Assembly: GCF_002000085.1 (NCBI RefSeq)
Contig: NZ_MUZU01000005.1
Location: 62,001 to 126,000, forward strand
From: Pseudocolwellia agarivorans
Lineage (GTDB): Bacteria > Pseudomonadota > Gammaproteobacteria > Enterobacterales > Alteromonadaceae
Reading direction: 5' to 3'
Length of the DNA: 64,000 nucleotides
The notes below the pieces were generated by a model. It was not told the origin of the DNA, made no database searches, and saw only the letters and a list, made by a program, of their open reading frames with translations. Below are positions 37,035 through 47,699 of the stretch, piece after piece (within the stretch, counting starts at the first letter, position 1; the number at the start of each line of letters is the position of its first letter). A program made the position numbers and the translations under genes.

Positions 37035-38849
37035 TTAAGTATTATGCTGTTGAATCAGTTCTAAAAACGGCTGGCCATACCTAGCCAATTTAGTATCCCC
37101 AATTCCACTTATTGCCAACATTTCTCTTGAATTCATAGGTTTTACTCTCGCTAGCTCTGATAATGTTGCATCACTAAATACAATAAAAGGTGCAATGTCT
37201 TCAGCGTCGGCAATATCTTTTCTAAGAGAGCGTAATTTGGCAAATAATACTCGGTCGTATGTTTGAGTTGCTTTATCTCTTTTCCAATAACTTGCTTTTT
37301 GAAGGCGTGGAGATGCAAGCATGAGTGGTTCTTCAGCTTTTAATACAGATCGCGAAGCTTCTGTTAAACAAAGGGTTGATTGTTGAGAGATGTCTTGCTG
37401 TAAAAAACCCAAATGAATAAGTTGTCTAACAATAGAAAACCAATATCCAGGAGTTTTCTCTTGGCCAATACCGAAAGTTGAAACTAAATCATGTTTTTTT
37501 TGTTTAATGGCTAGAGTATGTTCGCCTCTTAATACATCAATTACATGTTCTATATCGCCCTGTTGTTGAATACGATAAACACATGAAAGTACTTTTTGAG
37601 CTTCTATGGATGCATCAAATAAACTGGGCGGATCTAAACAAATGTCACAGTTACCACAGCGTTTTTGCGTGTATTCAGCAAAATAGTTTAAAACTACCTG
37701 TCTTCTACACGTTTGTGCGTCAAAGAAGCCAATCATGGCTTGAAAGCGTTGTAACTCTACATTTACCCTTTGTTCATTTTCGCCTTCACTAATGCGTTTT
37801 TTGATGCGTTCTACGTCTTTAGCGTCATACAAAAATAAGGCTTCTGCTTCTAGCCCATCTCGTCCGGCTCGGCCTATTTCTTGATAATAAGATTCTAGCG
37901 TTTTAGGAGGCTCAAAATGAATAACATAACGGATGTTTGATTTATTAATACCTAAGCCAAAAGCGATAGTGGCAACAACGACTTGAATATTGTCTTTAGC
38001 AAACGCATCTTGCACTGTGTTTCTAATATCGACTTCCATACCTGCATGGTAAGCTGCACAGTTAATACCTGAATTACCTAAATATTTTGAAATTTTTTCA
38101 ACTTGCCAGCGGCTATTACAATAAATAATGCCACATTCATCACGTCGTTTTTTTATATAACCCAGTAACTGTTGTTCGCCGTTATATTTTTCGGCCATGG
38201 TTAAGCGAATGTTAGGTCGATCAAAACTATCAAGATGGATATAAGGATTAACTAAATCTAATTGAGCTAATATATCTTTTCGTGTGGTTACATCAGCTGT
38301 TGCGGTAAGTGCCATAACAGGCACATAAGGGAAGCTTTGTTTAATGGTATTTAATTTTGTATAGGCAGGTCGAAAGTCGTGACCCCATTGCGAAATACAG
38401 TGAGCTTCATCAATAGCAAATAAACTAATGTTAAGTTGCATCAATTCTTGAATAAAATAATAACTATTAAGTCTTTCAGGCGCTATGTATAAAAGCTTTA
38501 TTTCGCCTCGGTATAGCGCCTGCATGGTTTGCGTTATGGTCGCCTGATCTAAACTTGAGTTAATGTAGGCAGCTGAGATCCCTTGGAGTGTTAAGCTATC
38601 AACTTGATCTTTCATTAAGGCAATTAAGGGTGACACTACAATAGTGACGCCGGGTAGTAAAATTGCTGGTAACTGGTAGCACATTGATTTTCCGCCACCT
38701 GTTGGCATTAAAACAAGACTATCTCTACCCATAAACAGTTGTTGAATAATATCTTCTTGCCCTTGACGAAAAGATTGATAACCAAAATTATGTTTTAACG
38801 TATCGAGTAGTACAGAGGTTGATATGCTCGGTTCAGCGTTGTTGATCAC
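37035..38849 (-). CDS. recQ: ATP-dependent DNA helicase RecQ
   Basis: 3'-5' helicase of the RecF recombination pathway. 604 residues: Walker [20 protein letters not shown] box ([18 protein letters not shown]), [10 protein letters not shown], the RQC zinc cysteines ([12 protein letters not shown]...[11 protein letters not shown]) and a C-terminal HRDC domain (about 525-600). Beside it, on the other strand, is a thioesterase gene like yigI, also a recQ neighbour in E. coli. Confidence 0.95.
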   Translation of the reverse strand: MINNAEPSISTSVLLDTLKHNFGYQSFRQGQEDIIQQLFMGRDSLVLMPTGGGKSMCYQLPAILLPGVTIVVSPLIALMKDQVDSLTLQGISAAYINSSLDQATITQTMQALYRGEIKLLYIAPERLNSYYFIQELMQLNISLFAIDEAHCISQWGHDFRPAYTKLNTIKQSFPYVPVMALTATADVTTRKDILAQLDLVNPYIHLDSFDRPNIRLTMAEKYNGEQQLLGYIKKRRDECGIIYCNSRWQVEKISKYLGNSGINCAAYHAGMEVDIRNTVQDAFAKDNIQVVVATIAFGLGINKSNIRYVIHFEPPKTLESYYQEIGRAGRDGLEAEALFLYDAKDVERIKKRISEGENEQRVNVELQRFQAMIGFFDAQTCRRQVVLNYFAEYTQKRCGNCDICLDPPSLFDASIEAQKVLSCVYRIQQQGDIEHVIDVLRGEHTLAIKQKKHDLVSTFGIGQEKTPGYWFSIVRQLIHLGFLQQDISQQSTLCLTEASRSVLKAEEPLMLASPRLQKASYWKRDKATQTYDRVLFAKLRSLRKDIADAEDIAPFIVFSDATLSELARVKPMNSREMLAISGIGDTKLARYGQPFLELIQQHNT

Positions 38850-38974
38850 ATTATTCTTCAGTGTAATGATAAGAATTGTATTTTAACGCAGCTGGAGCCA
38901 ATGGTAGAGAATTATTTTGTTCGCTCTTGATTTATTTGCTAATCTACATCTAAATAAAGAGGTCTGATGAGTTT

Positions 38975-39430
38975 ATGATTAATAAAACAATAGCTTCACA
39001 AGTAATAGAGTTTTGGAATGAAAAAATGCCTTTTAATCAGTTATTGGGCCTTAATATTACTCAATTTGATAGTAAGCAATCTGAAGTAAGGTTTTTATGG
39101 CAAGATAAACTCATTGGTAACCCTATTCAAAAAATATTACACGGAGGTGTTACGGCTGCAGCTTTAGATTTAGCTGGAGGCGTTGTAGCTGCTGCGAATA
39201 TTCTTGAAGGGGTAGAGCTTACCTCACCGCAATCGGTGCAAGATAGTCTGAGTAAACTGGGCACTATTGATTTAAGAACTGACTACTTGATACCGGGTAG
39301 AGGGAAAGAATTTATTGTGACTGCTCGTATTATCAGAGGCGGCACAAAAGTCGCAGTAGCTAGAATGGAAATGCACAATGAAAAGGGTGAGCATATAGCA
39401 TTTGGCACCGGAACTTATATGGTGGGTTGA
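38975..39430 (+). CDS. Hot-dog-fold thioesterase (YigI/PaaI-like)
   Basis: 151 residues of the PaaI-type hot-dog family: MPFNQLLGLNITQFD at the start, ILHGGVTAAALDLAGGVVAA (the HGG loop of the active-site helix) and DLRTDYLIPGRGKEFIVTARIIRGGTKVAVARMEM. It probably cleaves acyl-CoA. E. coli yigI lies in the same neighbourhood (near recQ), which supports orthology. Convergent with uvrD. Confidence 0.8.
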   Translation: MINKTIASQVIEFWNEKMPFNQLLGLNITQFDSKQSEVRFLWQDKLIGNPIQKILHGGVTAAALDLAGGVVAAANILEGVELTSPQSVQDSLSKLGTIDLRTDYLIPGRGKEFIVTARIIRGGTKVAVARMEMHNEKGEHIAFGTGTYMVG

Positions 39431-39433
39431 GTT

Positions 39434-39470
39434 ATACCAACTTCATATTAATTTAATACGAAGTTGGTAT
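39434..39470. terminator. Long hairpin between thioesterase gene and uvrD
   Basis: ATACCAACTTC and GAAGTTGGTAT form a perfect 11-bp stem that continues through ATATTAA/TTAATAC with one mismatch. TTTATTT follows on the plus strand. A bidirectional terminator for the two convergent genes. Confidence 0.75.
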
Positions 39471-39474
39471 TTAT

Positions 39475-41649
39475 TTAAAGTGCTTGTAAATTTGCGTAAG
39501 CGACAACTAACCATTTACTACCCACATCAGCAAAGTTAACTTGTATTCGGCTTTGCGCACCAGAACCTTCATAGTTCAGTACAACACCCTCACCAAATTT
39601 AGCGTGCATAACCGACTGGCCTAATGAAAACCCTGTGTTGTCGAAAGTTTCAGTCGTAAAGGTATTTGAAAACTTACCAGTACTTGCTGGTCGAGATACT
39701 TGGTTTTGTAAACGTATTTCTTCAGTACATTCGTTCGGTAATTCTCTTAAGAATCGACTAGGCTTATGGTATTTTTCTTGGCCATATAAACGTCGGCTTT
39801 CTGCATGGCATAAGTATAATTTCTGCATAGCGCGAGTCATACCTACGTAACATAAGCGTCTTTCTTCTTCTAAGCGCCCTATTTCTTCAACCGATTGCTG
39901 AGAAGGAAACATACCTTCTTCTAAGCCGGCAATAAACACTAATGGAAATTCTAATCCTTTAGCTGAATGCATAGTCATTAATTGCACTGCAGATTCATAC
40001 TCATCAGCTTGAGACTCGCCTGATTCAAGTGCGGCATGAGTTAAGAATGAAGTGAGTTTTGTTTGCTCTTCTTCTAGTTCAGGATCAACTTCAAAGGTTT
40101 GGCAAGCGGTTACTAATTCATTTAAGTTTTCAATTCTTGCTTCAGCTCGTTCGCCTTTTTCTGCTTGATACATGGCTTTTAAACCACTATTTTTTATAAC
40201 AAAATTAGCTTGTTGATCTAAATTTAAGTTACATGAATCATCTTCAAGTTGATTAATAAGCTCAACGAAGTGAGTAATAACTTTTGCGCTTCGCCCTTTG
40301 AGATCTTGATTGCTGATCATATGTTGGCAAGCTTGCCATAACGTAACATTCAGGCTTCTCGCTGCATCCCTTATTAGTGAAATACTTTGATTACCGATAC
40401 CACGTGTAGGGGTATTGATAATACGCTCAAAAGCAGCGTCATCGTCTCTATTATTAATTAAGCGTAGATAAGCAAGCGCGTCTTTAATTTCTTGTCGTTC
40501 GAAGAAACGTTGACCACCGTATATTCTGTACGGTAAACCACCTTGTAATAAGGCTTCCTCTAATAAACGAGATTGTGCGTTACTACGATATAAAATAGCG
40601 ACGTCGTTTAATGAGCCGTTTTCTTTTTGCCAATCTTTAATTCTGCCTGCTATAAAGCGTGCTTCATCTATTTCGTTAAATGCGGTGTAAATAGATATTT
40701 TTTCGCCTGATTCGTCTTCGGTCCACAGGTCTTTACCTAAGCGATTATTATTATTTGAAATGAGTTGGTTAGCTGCATTTAGTATATTAGCGGTCGAGCG
40801 GTAGTTTTGTTCAAGTTTGATGGTTTGTGCATTATCAAAGTCTTTTAAAAAACGCTCAATGTTTTCAATTTTTGCTCCACGCCAGCCATAAATAGATTGA
40901 TCATCATCACCGACTATCATCACTTTACTTGATGTTTTACCTAAAATATTTAGCCAAGCATATTGAATGCTATTGGTATCTTGAAATTCGTCTACCAAAA
41001 TATGTTTAAAACGTTGTTGGTAATGTTCTAATAATACTGGGTTGTTAAGCCAAAGCTCGTGAGCTCTAAGCAGTAATTCAGCGAAATCAACTAAACCTGA
41101 TAAATTACAAGCATCTTGATAGCCTTTGTATACCTTTACAAAGGTTTGCTCTGTAGGATCGTCGTACACTTCAATGTGTTGGGGACGAATACCTTCGTCT
41201 TTTTTACCGTTGATGTACCATTGTAATTGTTTGGGTGGATAACGTTTTTCATCGATATTGAGAGAGCGAACAATACGTTTAACTAATCGTAATTGATCGT
41301 CAGAATCTAATACTTGAAAAGTTTGCGGTAATTTTGCTTCTTGAAAGTGCATACGTAATAAGCGATGGGCTAAACCATGGAAAGTACCTATCCACATTCC
41401 GTGGGTATTACCGCCAACCGTTTGCTCTACTCTAGCGCGCATTTCGGCTGCGGCTTTATTGGTAAAGGTTACCGCTAAAATACTATGAGACGATGCGTTT
41501 TCAACCTGCATAAGCCAAGCAATTCGTTGTACAAGTACACGTGTTTTTCCACTACCAGCTCCCGCGAGTACCAGCATATTTTGTAGCGGAGCAGCGACAA
41601 CGTCACGCTGTTTTTCGTTTAACGAGTCGAGTAATTGAGAAACATCCAT
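39475..41649 (-). CDS. uvrD: DNA helicase II UvrD
   Basis: Helicase of nucleotide-excision and mismatch repair. 724 residues, with Walker A LAGAGSGKTRVLVQRI, VTFTNKAAAEMRARV, DEFQDTNSIQY, GDDDQSIYGWRGA, and a C-terminal UvrD tail (SLGQSVMHAKFGEGVVLNYEGSGAQSRIQVNFADVGSKWLVVAYANL) that separates it from Rep. Last gene of the lptM-lysA-dapF-yigA-yigB-uvrD strand. Confidence 0.95.
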   Translation of the reverse strand: MDVSQLLDSLNEKQRDVVAAPLQNMLVLAGAGSGKTRVLVQRIAWLMQVENASSHSILAVTFTNKAAAEMRARVEQTVGGNTHGMWIGTFHGLAHRLLRMHFQEAKLPQTFQVLDSDDQLRLVKRIVRSLNIDEKRYPPKQLQWYINGKKDEGIRPQHIEVYDDPTEQTFVKVYKGYQDACNLSGLVDFAELLLRAHELWLNNPVLLEHYQQRFKHILVDEFQDTNSIQYAWLNILGKTSSKVMIVGDDDQSIYGWRGAKIENIERFLKDFDNAQTIKLEQNYRSTANILNAANQLISNNNNRLGKDLWTEDESGEKISIYTAFNEIDEARFIAGRIKDWQKENGSLNDVAILYRSNAQSRLLEEALLQGGLPYRIYGGQRFFERQEIKDALAYLRLINNRDDDAAFERIINTPTRGIGNQSISLIRDAARSLNVTLWQACQHMISNQDLKGRSAKVITHFVELINQLEDDSCNLNLDQQANFVIKNSGLKAMYQAEKGERAEARIENLNELVTACQTFEVDPELEEEQTKLTSFLTHAALESGESQADEYESAVQLMTMHSAKGLEFPLVFIAGLEEGMFPSQQSVEEIGRLEEERRLCYVGMTRAMQKLYLCHAESRRLYGQEKYHKPSRFLRELPNECTEEIRLQNQVSRPASTGKFSNTFTTETFDNTGFSLGQSVMHAKFGEGVVLNYEGSGAQSRIQVNFADVGSKWLVVAYANLQAL

Positions 41650-41694
41650 AGATAAACCAAATTATTGATAAAGTTACAAAAGCGTAAGGCTTTT

Positions 41695-42441
41695 TTATGA
41701 TAAAAATTGATGTAGTTCTTCTACATCAGATAATTCAAGGTGAGGCAAAATAGATAAAGGTTTACCTACATTAAAACTAGATACCCAAGCCGTTTGGCAG
41801 CCAGCCAATATGCCGCCTAAAATATCTGCTTTTCCGCAATCACCTATATGTAAAAGTTCTGAAGGCATTATGTTTAAATGGTTACAGGCATTATCAAACA
41901 TATCTGAACACGGCTTTTGTCTATTTTGCTTACCTAAGCTTTGCCCACCTGCATGATATACAGCACTGAAATATTGATTAAGTTCAATGGTATGGGTGTT
42001 TACATTACCATTGCTGATGGCAATTAAAGGCCACTTTTTAGCAAGGGAAGATAACAAGTTATGTATGTTATTCGGCACGGTAAAGTTGCTTCGATGAAAA
42101 TCAAAATGAGCGAGTGCTTTTTCTGCCGCTTGGCGAGCTTGTTTTTTAGCAATGCCTAGGTCTATTAATCCTAAATAATATGTTTCCAATCTGAGTTCGG
42201 TAACGTTATGTGTGAGCTCAGGATTAAAAGTGATGGCTTTATTTTTGTATGGCGACCAAAAGTTGATGTCGTATTCCGTTTGAATATCTGTAGTATCTTC
42301 AAGTAGCTTAGGCAGCTCATTATGAAAATAAGCAATCATTGCCCTGCTGGTGAGCTGCATGATTGGATGATTGCTATATAGCGTATCATCCAAGTCAAAA
42401 CTAATGGCTTTAAAGGGGGCGAGTTTACGGTAAAATTTCAT
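41695..42441 (-). CDS. yigB: HAD-family hydrolase YigB-like
   Basis: 248 residues with HAD motifs: SFDLDDTLYSN (catalytic DxD), AISNGN and HIGDCGKADILGGILAG. E. coli YigB dephosphorylates a riboflavin precursor (5-amino-6-ribitylamino-uracil phosphate). The position between yigA and uvrD supports orthology. Its start overlaps the DUF484 stop by 1 bp. In most relatives xerC lies between these two genes; here it does not. Confidence 0.85.
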   Translation of the reverse strand: MKFYRKLAPFKAISFDLDDTLYSNHPIMQLTSRAMIAYFHNELPKLLEDTTDIQTEYDINFWSPYKNKAITFNPELTHNVTELRLETYYLGLIDLGIAKKQARQAAEKALAHFDFHRSNFTVPNNIHNLLSSLAKKWPLIAISNGNVNTHTIELNQYFSAVYHAGGQSLGKQNRQKPCSDMFDNACNHLNIMPSELLHIGDCGKADILGGILAGCQTAWVSSFNVGKPLSILPHLELSDVEELHQFLS

Positions 42442-43169
42442 TAAACTTCTTTAAAGGTTAAATGTTGTTTAAGTAGTTTAGCGACTAACTTTTTAAATTG
42501 ACTTAACAATAAAGTGTCCATGCGAGGATCAAAGTGTTCAGCATCTGCACTGCTAATGGCTAAAAATCCTAATACTTTATTTTGGTGTTCTAGTTTTACC
42601 AGTACAACAGAGCCTTCGGTGACTTGTGAAAATACAAGTTCTTGTTCACTTTGTTGTAAACGGCCAAAGTAATAATCGTCTTTATCTAATCTGTTTTGAA
42701 TAATGCCGCCACAGTCATTTTTAATTAAGCTATGGTGATCAACAGCTATTGGTTTTACAAGCCATAATTTCAAATTTGATAATGATAAGAGCTCAGTTGT
42801 TGCTTGAAACAAACAATCCAGTAATTCATTTGCTGAAGTACAATCAAGCAAACGTAAATATAAATCACTGTACAATGAAAACAATTGTTCATTGTTATTA
42901 GCAATAGACATTAATTGCGTAATTTCATCTTCTAATGAATGAATTTTCAATCTCAGTTGTTGTTGCTGGCGCTCAACTAAAGAAACCGTTCCACGTTGAT
43001 GATCAGCAAGGCGTATGCTGGTTAATAACTCAGGATGTCGAGCGAAAATTTCAGGGTTATCTTGTAAATAACTCACCACAATATCATCTGAAAGTATTAG
43101 TTCTGCAGATTGCATTAAATTAGCCTTAGTTATTTGAGTCTCTGTGCTTGAACTCTTATCTGAACTCAT
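42441..43169 (-). CDS. yigA: DUF484 protein (YigA-like, GAF fold)
   Basis: 242 residues: an N-terminal helix-rich part with [45 protein letters not shown] (DUF484 signature) and a C-terminal GAF-like domain with [38 protein letters not shown]. Function unknown; always next to dapF/xerC in this group. Overlaps dapF by 4 bp. Confidence 0.9.
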   Translation of the reverse strand: MSSDKSSSTETQITKANLMQSAELILSDDIVVSYLQDNPEIFARHPELLTSIRLADHQRGTVSLVERQQQQLRLKIHSLEDEITQLMSIANNNEQLFSLYSDLYLRLLDCTSANELLDCLFQATTELLSLSNLKLWLVKPIAVDHHSLIKNDCGGIIQNRLDKDDYYFGRLQQSEQELVFSQVTEGSVVLVKLEHQNKVLGFLAISSADAEHFDPRMDTLLLSQFKKLVAKLLKQHLTFKEV

Positions 43170-43996
43170 AAATGTAATTGTCCATCAAAAACATGAACGG
43201 CTGGACCTGTCATTTTTACAGGGTTACCAGGGCCTTTCCAAAATATTTTCAGTTGGCCACCAGGTAGTTCTACCGTCACTTCTTTTGCTAATTTTTTTTG
43301 TGTTTGCCCTATAACAACTGCGGCGCAAGCTCCACTACCACAGGCTAATGTTTCTGCAGCACCACGTTCATAAACGCGTAGTTTTATAAACTCAGGTGAA
43401 ACCACTTCCATAAAACCTACGTTTACATCTTCAGGAAAACGTTCATGAACTGAAAGAGCTTTACCTAATGTTTCAAGTGGAGCATCTTTAACTGAGTCAA
43501 CTGTGATCACACAATGAGGGTTACCCATAGAAACAGCGCCACATAAAACGGTTTCATCGTCGCAGCGCAAAATATAAGTGCCTTCAGCTTTTTGTGCTGT
43601 AAAAGGTATTTTATTTGGCTCAAATTGAGGAACAGGCATGCTCACAGTAATATTACCATCGCGTTCCACAAACAGGGTCATTTTCCCTGATTGAGTCGAC
43701 ACTTTGATTTTGTTTTTGTTGGTTAAGTTTTTTAATCTAACAAACCGAGCAAAACAACGTGCGCCATTCCCGCATTGACCAACTTCACTACCATCTGCAT
43801 TGTATATACGGTAGTGAAAGTCTAAATCAGGGTCGTAAGGAGGCTCTACAACCAATAGTTGGTCGAAGCCTACACCAAAGTTACGATCGGCAAGTTGTTT
43901 TATTTGTTCGTTCGACAAATAAACATTTTGGGTAACGTTGTCTAATACTAGAAAATCGTTACCTAAACCATGCATTTTTGAAAAATTTACAAGCAT
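43166..43996 (-). CDS. dapF: Diaminopimelate epimerase DapF
   Basis: Turns LL- into meso-diaminopimelate for lysine and peptidoglycan synthesis. 276 residues, with the two catalytic Cys in [13 protein letters not shown] and [12 protein letters not shown]. Sits between lysA (50 bp upstream) and yigA (overlap), so meso-DAP formation and its decarboxylation to lysine are co-expressed. Confidence 0.96.
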   Translation of the reverse strand: MLVNFSKMHGLGNDFLVLDNVTQNVYLSNEQIKQLADRNFGVGFDQLLVVEPPYDPDLDFHYRIYNADGSEVGQCGNGARCFARFVRLKNLTNKNKIKVSTQSGKMTLFVERDGNITVSMPVPQFEPNKIPFTAQKAEGTYILRCDDETVLCGAVSMGNPHCVITVDSVKDAPLETLGKALSVHERFPEDVNVGFMEVVSPEFIKLRVYERGAAETLACGSGACAAVVIGQTQKKLAKEVTVELPGGQLKIFWKGPGNPVKMTGPAVHVFDGQLHL

Positions 43997-44046
43997 CTAT
44001 TTATTGTTCTCATTACTAATTCTGTTTTTCAATGAACTGTTTATGC

Positions 44047-45291
44047 TTAAGGAAGCAATGATTCGCCTTGCCAAAGTTGTTCTATTGTTTCGCGTTTGCG
44101 GACCACATGAACGTCTTCACCGTCTACCATAATTTCAGCAACACGTGGTCGGCTGTTGTAGTTTGAGCTCATAGTAAAGCCATAAGCACCCGATGAACGA
44201 ATCGCAAGTAAATCGCCTGCTTCAATAGCTAATTCACGTTTTTTACCTAAGAAATCACCAGTTTCACAAATAGGACCCACAATATCGTATACTTTAGTTG
44301 GAGCATCTCTTTGTTCTACAGGAATAATCGCTTGCCATGCTGAGTATAATGACGGTCTGATTAAGTCATTCATTGCTGCATCGACAATAGCGAAATTTAG
44401 CTCTTCGTTTGATTTTAAAAACTCAACTTCAGTAACTAATATGCCTGCGTTAGCCATAATAGCGCGACCCGGTTCAAATATTAGCGTTATTTCACGGCCC
44501 TCTAATTTATCGGCAATAGCTTTTGCGTATTGTTCTGGATGTGGTGGTTTTTCGTCGTCGTAACAAACACCTAGTCCACCACCTACATCAATATGCGATA
44601 AATGAATGTCTTTCGCTGCTAAGTTATCTACTAGCACTAATACGCGGTCTAATGCATCGAGGAAAGGTGCAACTTCTGTGATTTGAGAACCGATATGACA
44701 ATCAACGCCTTTTACAGCAATGTTTGATAATTTAGACGCGTAAACGTAAAACGCTTCCGCATCATCAATATTAATACCAAACTTATTATCTTTTAATCCC
44801 GTAGAAATATAAGGGTGAGTACCTGCATCTACGTCTGGATTTACACGTAAAGAAATAGGGGCAACAACATTGAGTGATTTTGCTACGTTTTGAATACGAT
44901 CAAGCTCAGCGCCAGATTCAACATTAAAACAGTAAATACCTTTATCAAGTGCATAGGCAATCTCATCAGAGGTTTTACCAACACCAGAAAACACCACTTT
45001 TTTAGGATCACCACCTGCCTCTAAAACACGTGCTAATTCACCTTTTGATACAATATCAAAACCTGAACCTAATCTAGCCATTACATTTAATACGGCAATG
45101 TTGCTGTTTGCTTTTACGGCATAACATACAATATGTGGGCGACTACCTGCAGCGTTATCAAATGCTTTCCAATGTCTTTCAATGGTGGCTCTTGAATATA
45201 TATATAAAGGCGTGCCATGTGCATTTGCAATGTCAGATACTTTGCTGTCTTCAGCATATAAAGATGTATTTTTACGATTAAAAAAGTCCAC
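44047..45291 (-). CDS. lysA: Diaminopimelate decarboxylase LysA
   Basis: PLP enzyme that makes L-lysine from meso-DAP. 414 residues: PLP lysine in HIVCYAVKANSN, HIGSQI, IDVGGGLGVCYDDE, EPGRAI, and the active-site CETGDFLGKKREL. Follows lptM by 42 bp and precedes dapF by 50 bp. Confidence 0.96.
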   Translation of the reverse strand: MDFFNRKNTSLYAEDSKVSDIANAHGTPLYIYSRATIERHWKAFDNAAGSRPHIVCYAVKANSNIAVLNVMARLGSGFDIVSKGELARVLEAGGDPKKVVFSGVGKTSDEIAYALDKGIYCFNVESGAELDRIQNVAKSLNVVAPISLRVNPDVDAGTHPYISTGLKDNKFGINIDDAEAFYVYASKLSNIAVKGVDCHIGSQITEVAPFLDALDRVLVLVDNLAAKDIHLSHIDVGGGLGVCYDDEKPPHPEQYAKAIADKLEGREITLIFEPGRAIMANAGILVTEVEFLKSNEELNFAIVDAAMNDLIRPSLYSAWQAIIPVEQRDAPTKVYDIVGPICETGDFLGKKRELAIEAGDLLAIRSSGAYGFTMSSNYNSRPRVAEIMVDGEDVHVVRKRETIEQLWQGESLLP

Positions 45292-45333
45292 CGGTGTTTC
45301 CTACCTTCTACTAGTGCTAATATTTAAATTTAT

Positions 45334-45480
45334 TTATTGTTGACTCATTTCCGTCTTTTCAGGAGGATTAGGTTCAACATTTTCTGATGGTGTTTGATAC
45401 AAAGGACCTTTTATACCGCACCCTGTAATTGCCGTTAAAGAGACAATACAGACCAAAATAATTGAAATTTGTTTACACAT
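45334..45480 (-). CDS. lptM: LPS-assembly lipoprotein LptM (YifL)
   Basis: A 48-residue lipoprotein: signal helix (MCKQISIILVCIVSLTAIT), lipobox ending in C21, then the family hallmark CGIKGPLY followed by a Pro/Glu-rich tail. In E. coli LptM (YifL) stabilises the LptDE outer-membrane LPS translocon and sits between cyaY and dapF, as here (with lysA inserted). The gene is short and easily missed by ORF callers. Divergent from cyaY; 102 bp separate their starts. Confidence 0.88.
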   Translation of the reverse strand: MCKQISIILVCIVSLTAITGCGIKGPLYQTPSENVEPNPPEKTEMSQQ

Positions 45481-45582
45481 AATTGATTAATTCGATTTTT
45501 TTCCCATGATAGACGTTTTATAATCAGATTGGTATAACAGCGATCTTAAATAATTTACCAAATTAGGTATAAAGGACAATTA

Positions 45583-45903
45583 ATGAACGATAGTGAATAT
45601 AATATAGCAGCTGAAGATTTATTACTGGCTGTAGAAGAGTCTATTGAAGATTGCGGTCACGATATTGATTACGAAGGTTTTGGTGGTTTACTTACGTTAA
45701 CATTTAAAAATGCCACTAAAATTATCATTAATAAGCAAGCTCCTCTTCATGAAATTTGGGTGGCGACAAAGTTTAATGGCCATCATTTCCATTTTGAAAA
45801 TGATCAATGGATAGATAAACGCGGCGGAGATGAATTTTGGCAATTTATTTCAGAAGCCGTTAGCGTACAGGCTGAAGCTGAAATTTCATTACAAGCTAAT
45901 TAA
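45583..45903 (+). CDS. cyaY: Frataxin homologue CyaY
   Basis: Iron-binding regulator of iron-sulfur cluster assembly. 106 residues with the acidic first helix (MNDSEYNIAAEDLLLAVEESIEDCGHDIDYEG) and the frataxin sheet LTLTFKNATKIIINKQAPLHEIWVATKFNGHHF. AAGGA upstream. Lies 108 bp before hemC, so iron and haem functions are side by side. Confidence 0.93.
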   Translation: MNDSEYNIAAEDLLLAVEESIEDCGHDIDYEGFGGLLTLTFKNATKIIINKQAPLHEIWVATKFNGHHFHFENDQWIDKRGGDEFWQFISEAVSVQAEAEISLQAN

Positions 45904-46011
45904 CCTCCACTTAAGGTATCCATATCCGTAAGCATCGAATAAATATTTGATTGGTAAAGGGTATATATTAAATAAGCACGATCATCAGAATATAAAATCA
46001 GGCAACAAACT

Positions 46012-46956
46012 ATGAACAATAACATTGTACGCATTGCAACCCGTAAAAGCGCCTTAGCACTATGGCAAGCAGAATATGTAAAAGCACAACTTGAAAAGTT
46101 TCATAACAATATTACCGTTGAACTTGTACCTATGACCACCAAAGGAGATGTTATTTTAGACACGCCTTTAGCTAAAGTTGGCGGTAAGGGGTTATTTGTA
46201 AAAGAACTTGAAGTGGCTATGCTCGAAGATCGTGCTGATATTGCGGTTCATTCAATGAAAGATGTTCCGGTAGAATTTCCTGAAGGACTTGGTTTAGAGG
46301 TTATTTGTCCACGTGAAGATCCTCGTGATGCTTTTGTTTCAAATACTATCACCAATTTCGAATCGTTACCTGCTGGCGCTATTGTCGGTACTTCAAGTTT
46401 ACGTCGACAGTGTCAAATTAAAGCAATGCGTCCTGATTTAGTGATCAGAGACTTACGCGGTAACGTAAATACACGTTTGAAAAAATTAGACGATGGTGAG
46501 TACGACGCAATAATACTTGCAGCAGCTGGCTTGATCAGATTAGAAATGCCAGAGCGCATAAAAGAATATATAGCGCCAGAACTTATGCTACCCGCTAATG
46601 GTCAAGGTGCTGTAGGTATTGAATGTAGAACTGATGACGAAAAGATTAAAGCGCTACTTGCTCCACTTGAATGTAAAGAAACACGTATTCGAGTACTCGC
46701 TGAAAGATCAATGAATAGAGCACTAGAAGGTGGTTGCCAAGTACCTATTGGGAGTTATGCTGTTTTAGAGCAAAGCTCATCTGACCCCGTGCTTTATTTA
46801 CGTGGTTTAGTCGGGGCTGTAGATGGCAGCACAATATTGCACAGCGAAATTCGTGGCCCTATTGAACAAGCTGAAACGTTAGGTAATACATTAGCGCAAA
46901 AATTATTAGCACAAGGTGCAGATAAAATATTACAACAGGTATATGCTGATCAATAA
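46012..46956 (+). CDS. hemC: Porphobilinogen deaminase HemC
   Basis: Links four porphobilinogens into hydroxymethylbilane. 314 residues, with [18 protein letters not shown] at the start, [33 protein letters not shown] and the cofactor-bearing Cys in [13 protein letters not shown] (C242). Overlaps hemD by 14 bp. First gene of hemCDXY. Confidence 0.96.
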   Translation: MNNNIVRIATRKSALALWQAEYVKAQLEKFHNNITVELVPMTTKGDVILDTPLAKVGGKGLFVKELEVAMLEDRADIAVHSMKDVPVEFPEGLGLEVICPREDPRDAFVSNTITNFESLPAGAIVGTSSLRRQCQIKAMRPDLVIRDLRGNVNTRLKKLDDGEYDAIILAAAGLIRLEMPERIKEYIAPELMLPANGQGAVGIECRTDDEKIKALLAPLECKETRIRVLAERSMNRALEGGCQVPIGSYAVLEQSSSDPVLYLRGLVGAVDGSTILHSEIRGPIEQAETLGNTLAQKLLAQGADKILQQVYADQ

Positions 46957-47698
46957 CCTTAACGTGCTGATCACTCGTCCTGAAAATGAAGGGCGAGTGT
47001 TAGCTAGCAAGCTAGAAAAACTTGATGTCAATTCACTTTGTCAGCCTATGTTTGATTATCAAGGTAATGATAATCAAGAAATACTACATAAGCTATTAAG
47101 ACAAGTTCAACAGCCTATTGTTATTTTTATTAGTGTTTCAGCCGTAACTTATGCAAATAAACTTTATGCGTTGTCGTCATGGCCTGTCCGACAATTTTTT
47201 GCTGTAGGTACAGCTACTGCACAAGCATTAAAAGCGCTTAATATAAAAGCAACATCACCAGAAATACAAACTAGCGAAGGTTTACTGACTTTTGCTGAAC
47301 TACAAAATATTACCGACCAAGACATCATTATTGTTCGAGGAGATGGCGGACGTGAACATTTAGCTGACTCTCTTAAAGCTAGAAACGCGAATGTAACCTA
47401 TTTTGAAGCGTATCAACGCATTTGGCGACAATTACCCAGCAATATTGAACAACATTGGCGAAATCACCATATTAATTGTATGGTGATAACTAGTGACGCT
47501 ATATTACAAAACATAGTACAATTAATTAATCGATCAGATGGATATTGGCGAACCGCTTGTTATTGGGTGGTTGCAAGCGAACGTATTGCAATGAATGCAA
47601 AAGCGTTGGGCTTTAAGCGTGTTATTAACGCTAATGGCGCTAACGATAACGCTATTTCTAAAGCAATAATATCTGATGTAACAAATAACATGGAATAA
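46943..47698 (+). CDS. hemD: Uroporphyrinogen-III synthase HemD
   Basis: Closes hydroxymethylbilane to uroporphyrinogen III. About 251 residues from the ATG at 46943 ([18 protein letters not shown]), with CAGGT just upstream and the typical VLITRPE start; the frame opens earlier at 46916 inside hemC. Conserved [11 protein letters not shown] and [17 protein letters not shown]. One base separates it from hemX. Confidence 0.92.
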   Translation: MLINNLNVLITRPENEGRVLASKLEKLDVNSLCQPMFDYQGNDNQEILHKLLRQVQQPIVIFISVSAVTYANKLYALSSWPVRQFFAVGTATAQALKALNIKATSPEIQTSEGLLTFAELQNITDQDIIIVRGDGGREHLADSLKARNANVTYFEAYQRIWRQLPSNIEQHWRNHHINCMVITSDAILQNIVQLINRSDGYWRTACYWVVASERIAMNAKALGFKRVINANGANDNAISKAIISDVTNNME

Positions 47699-47699
47699 G

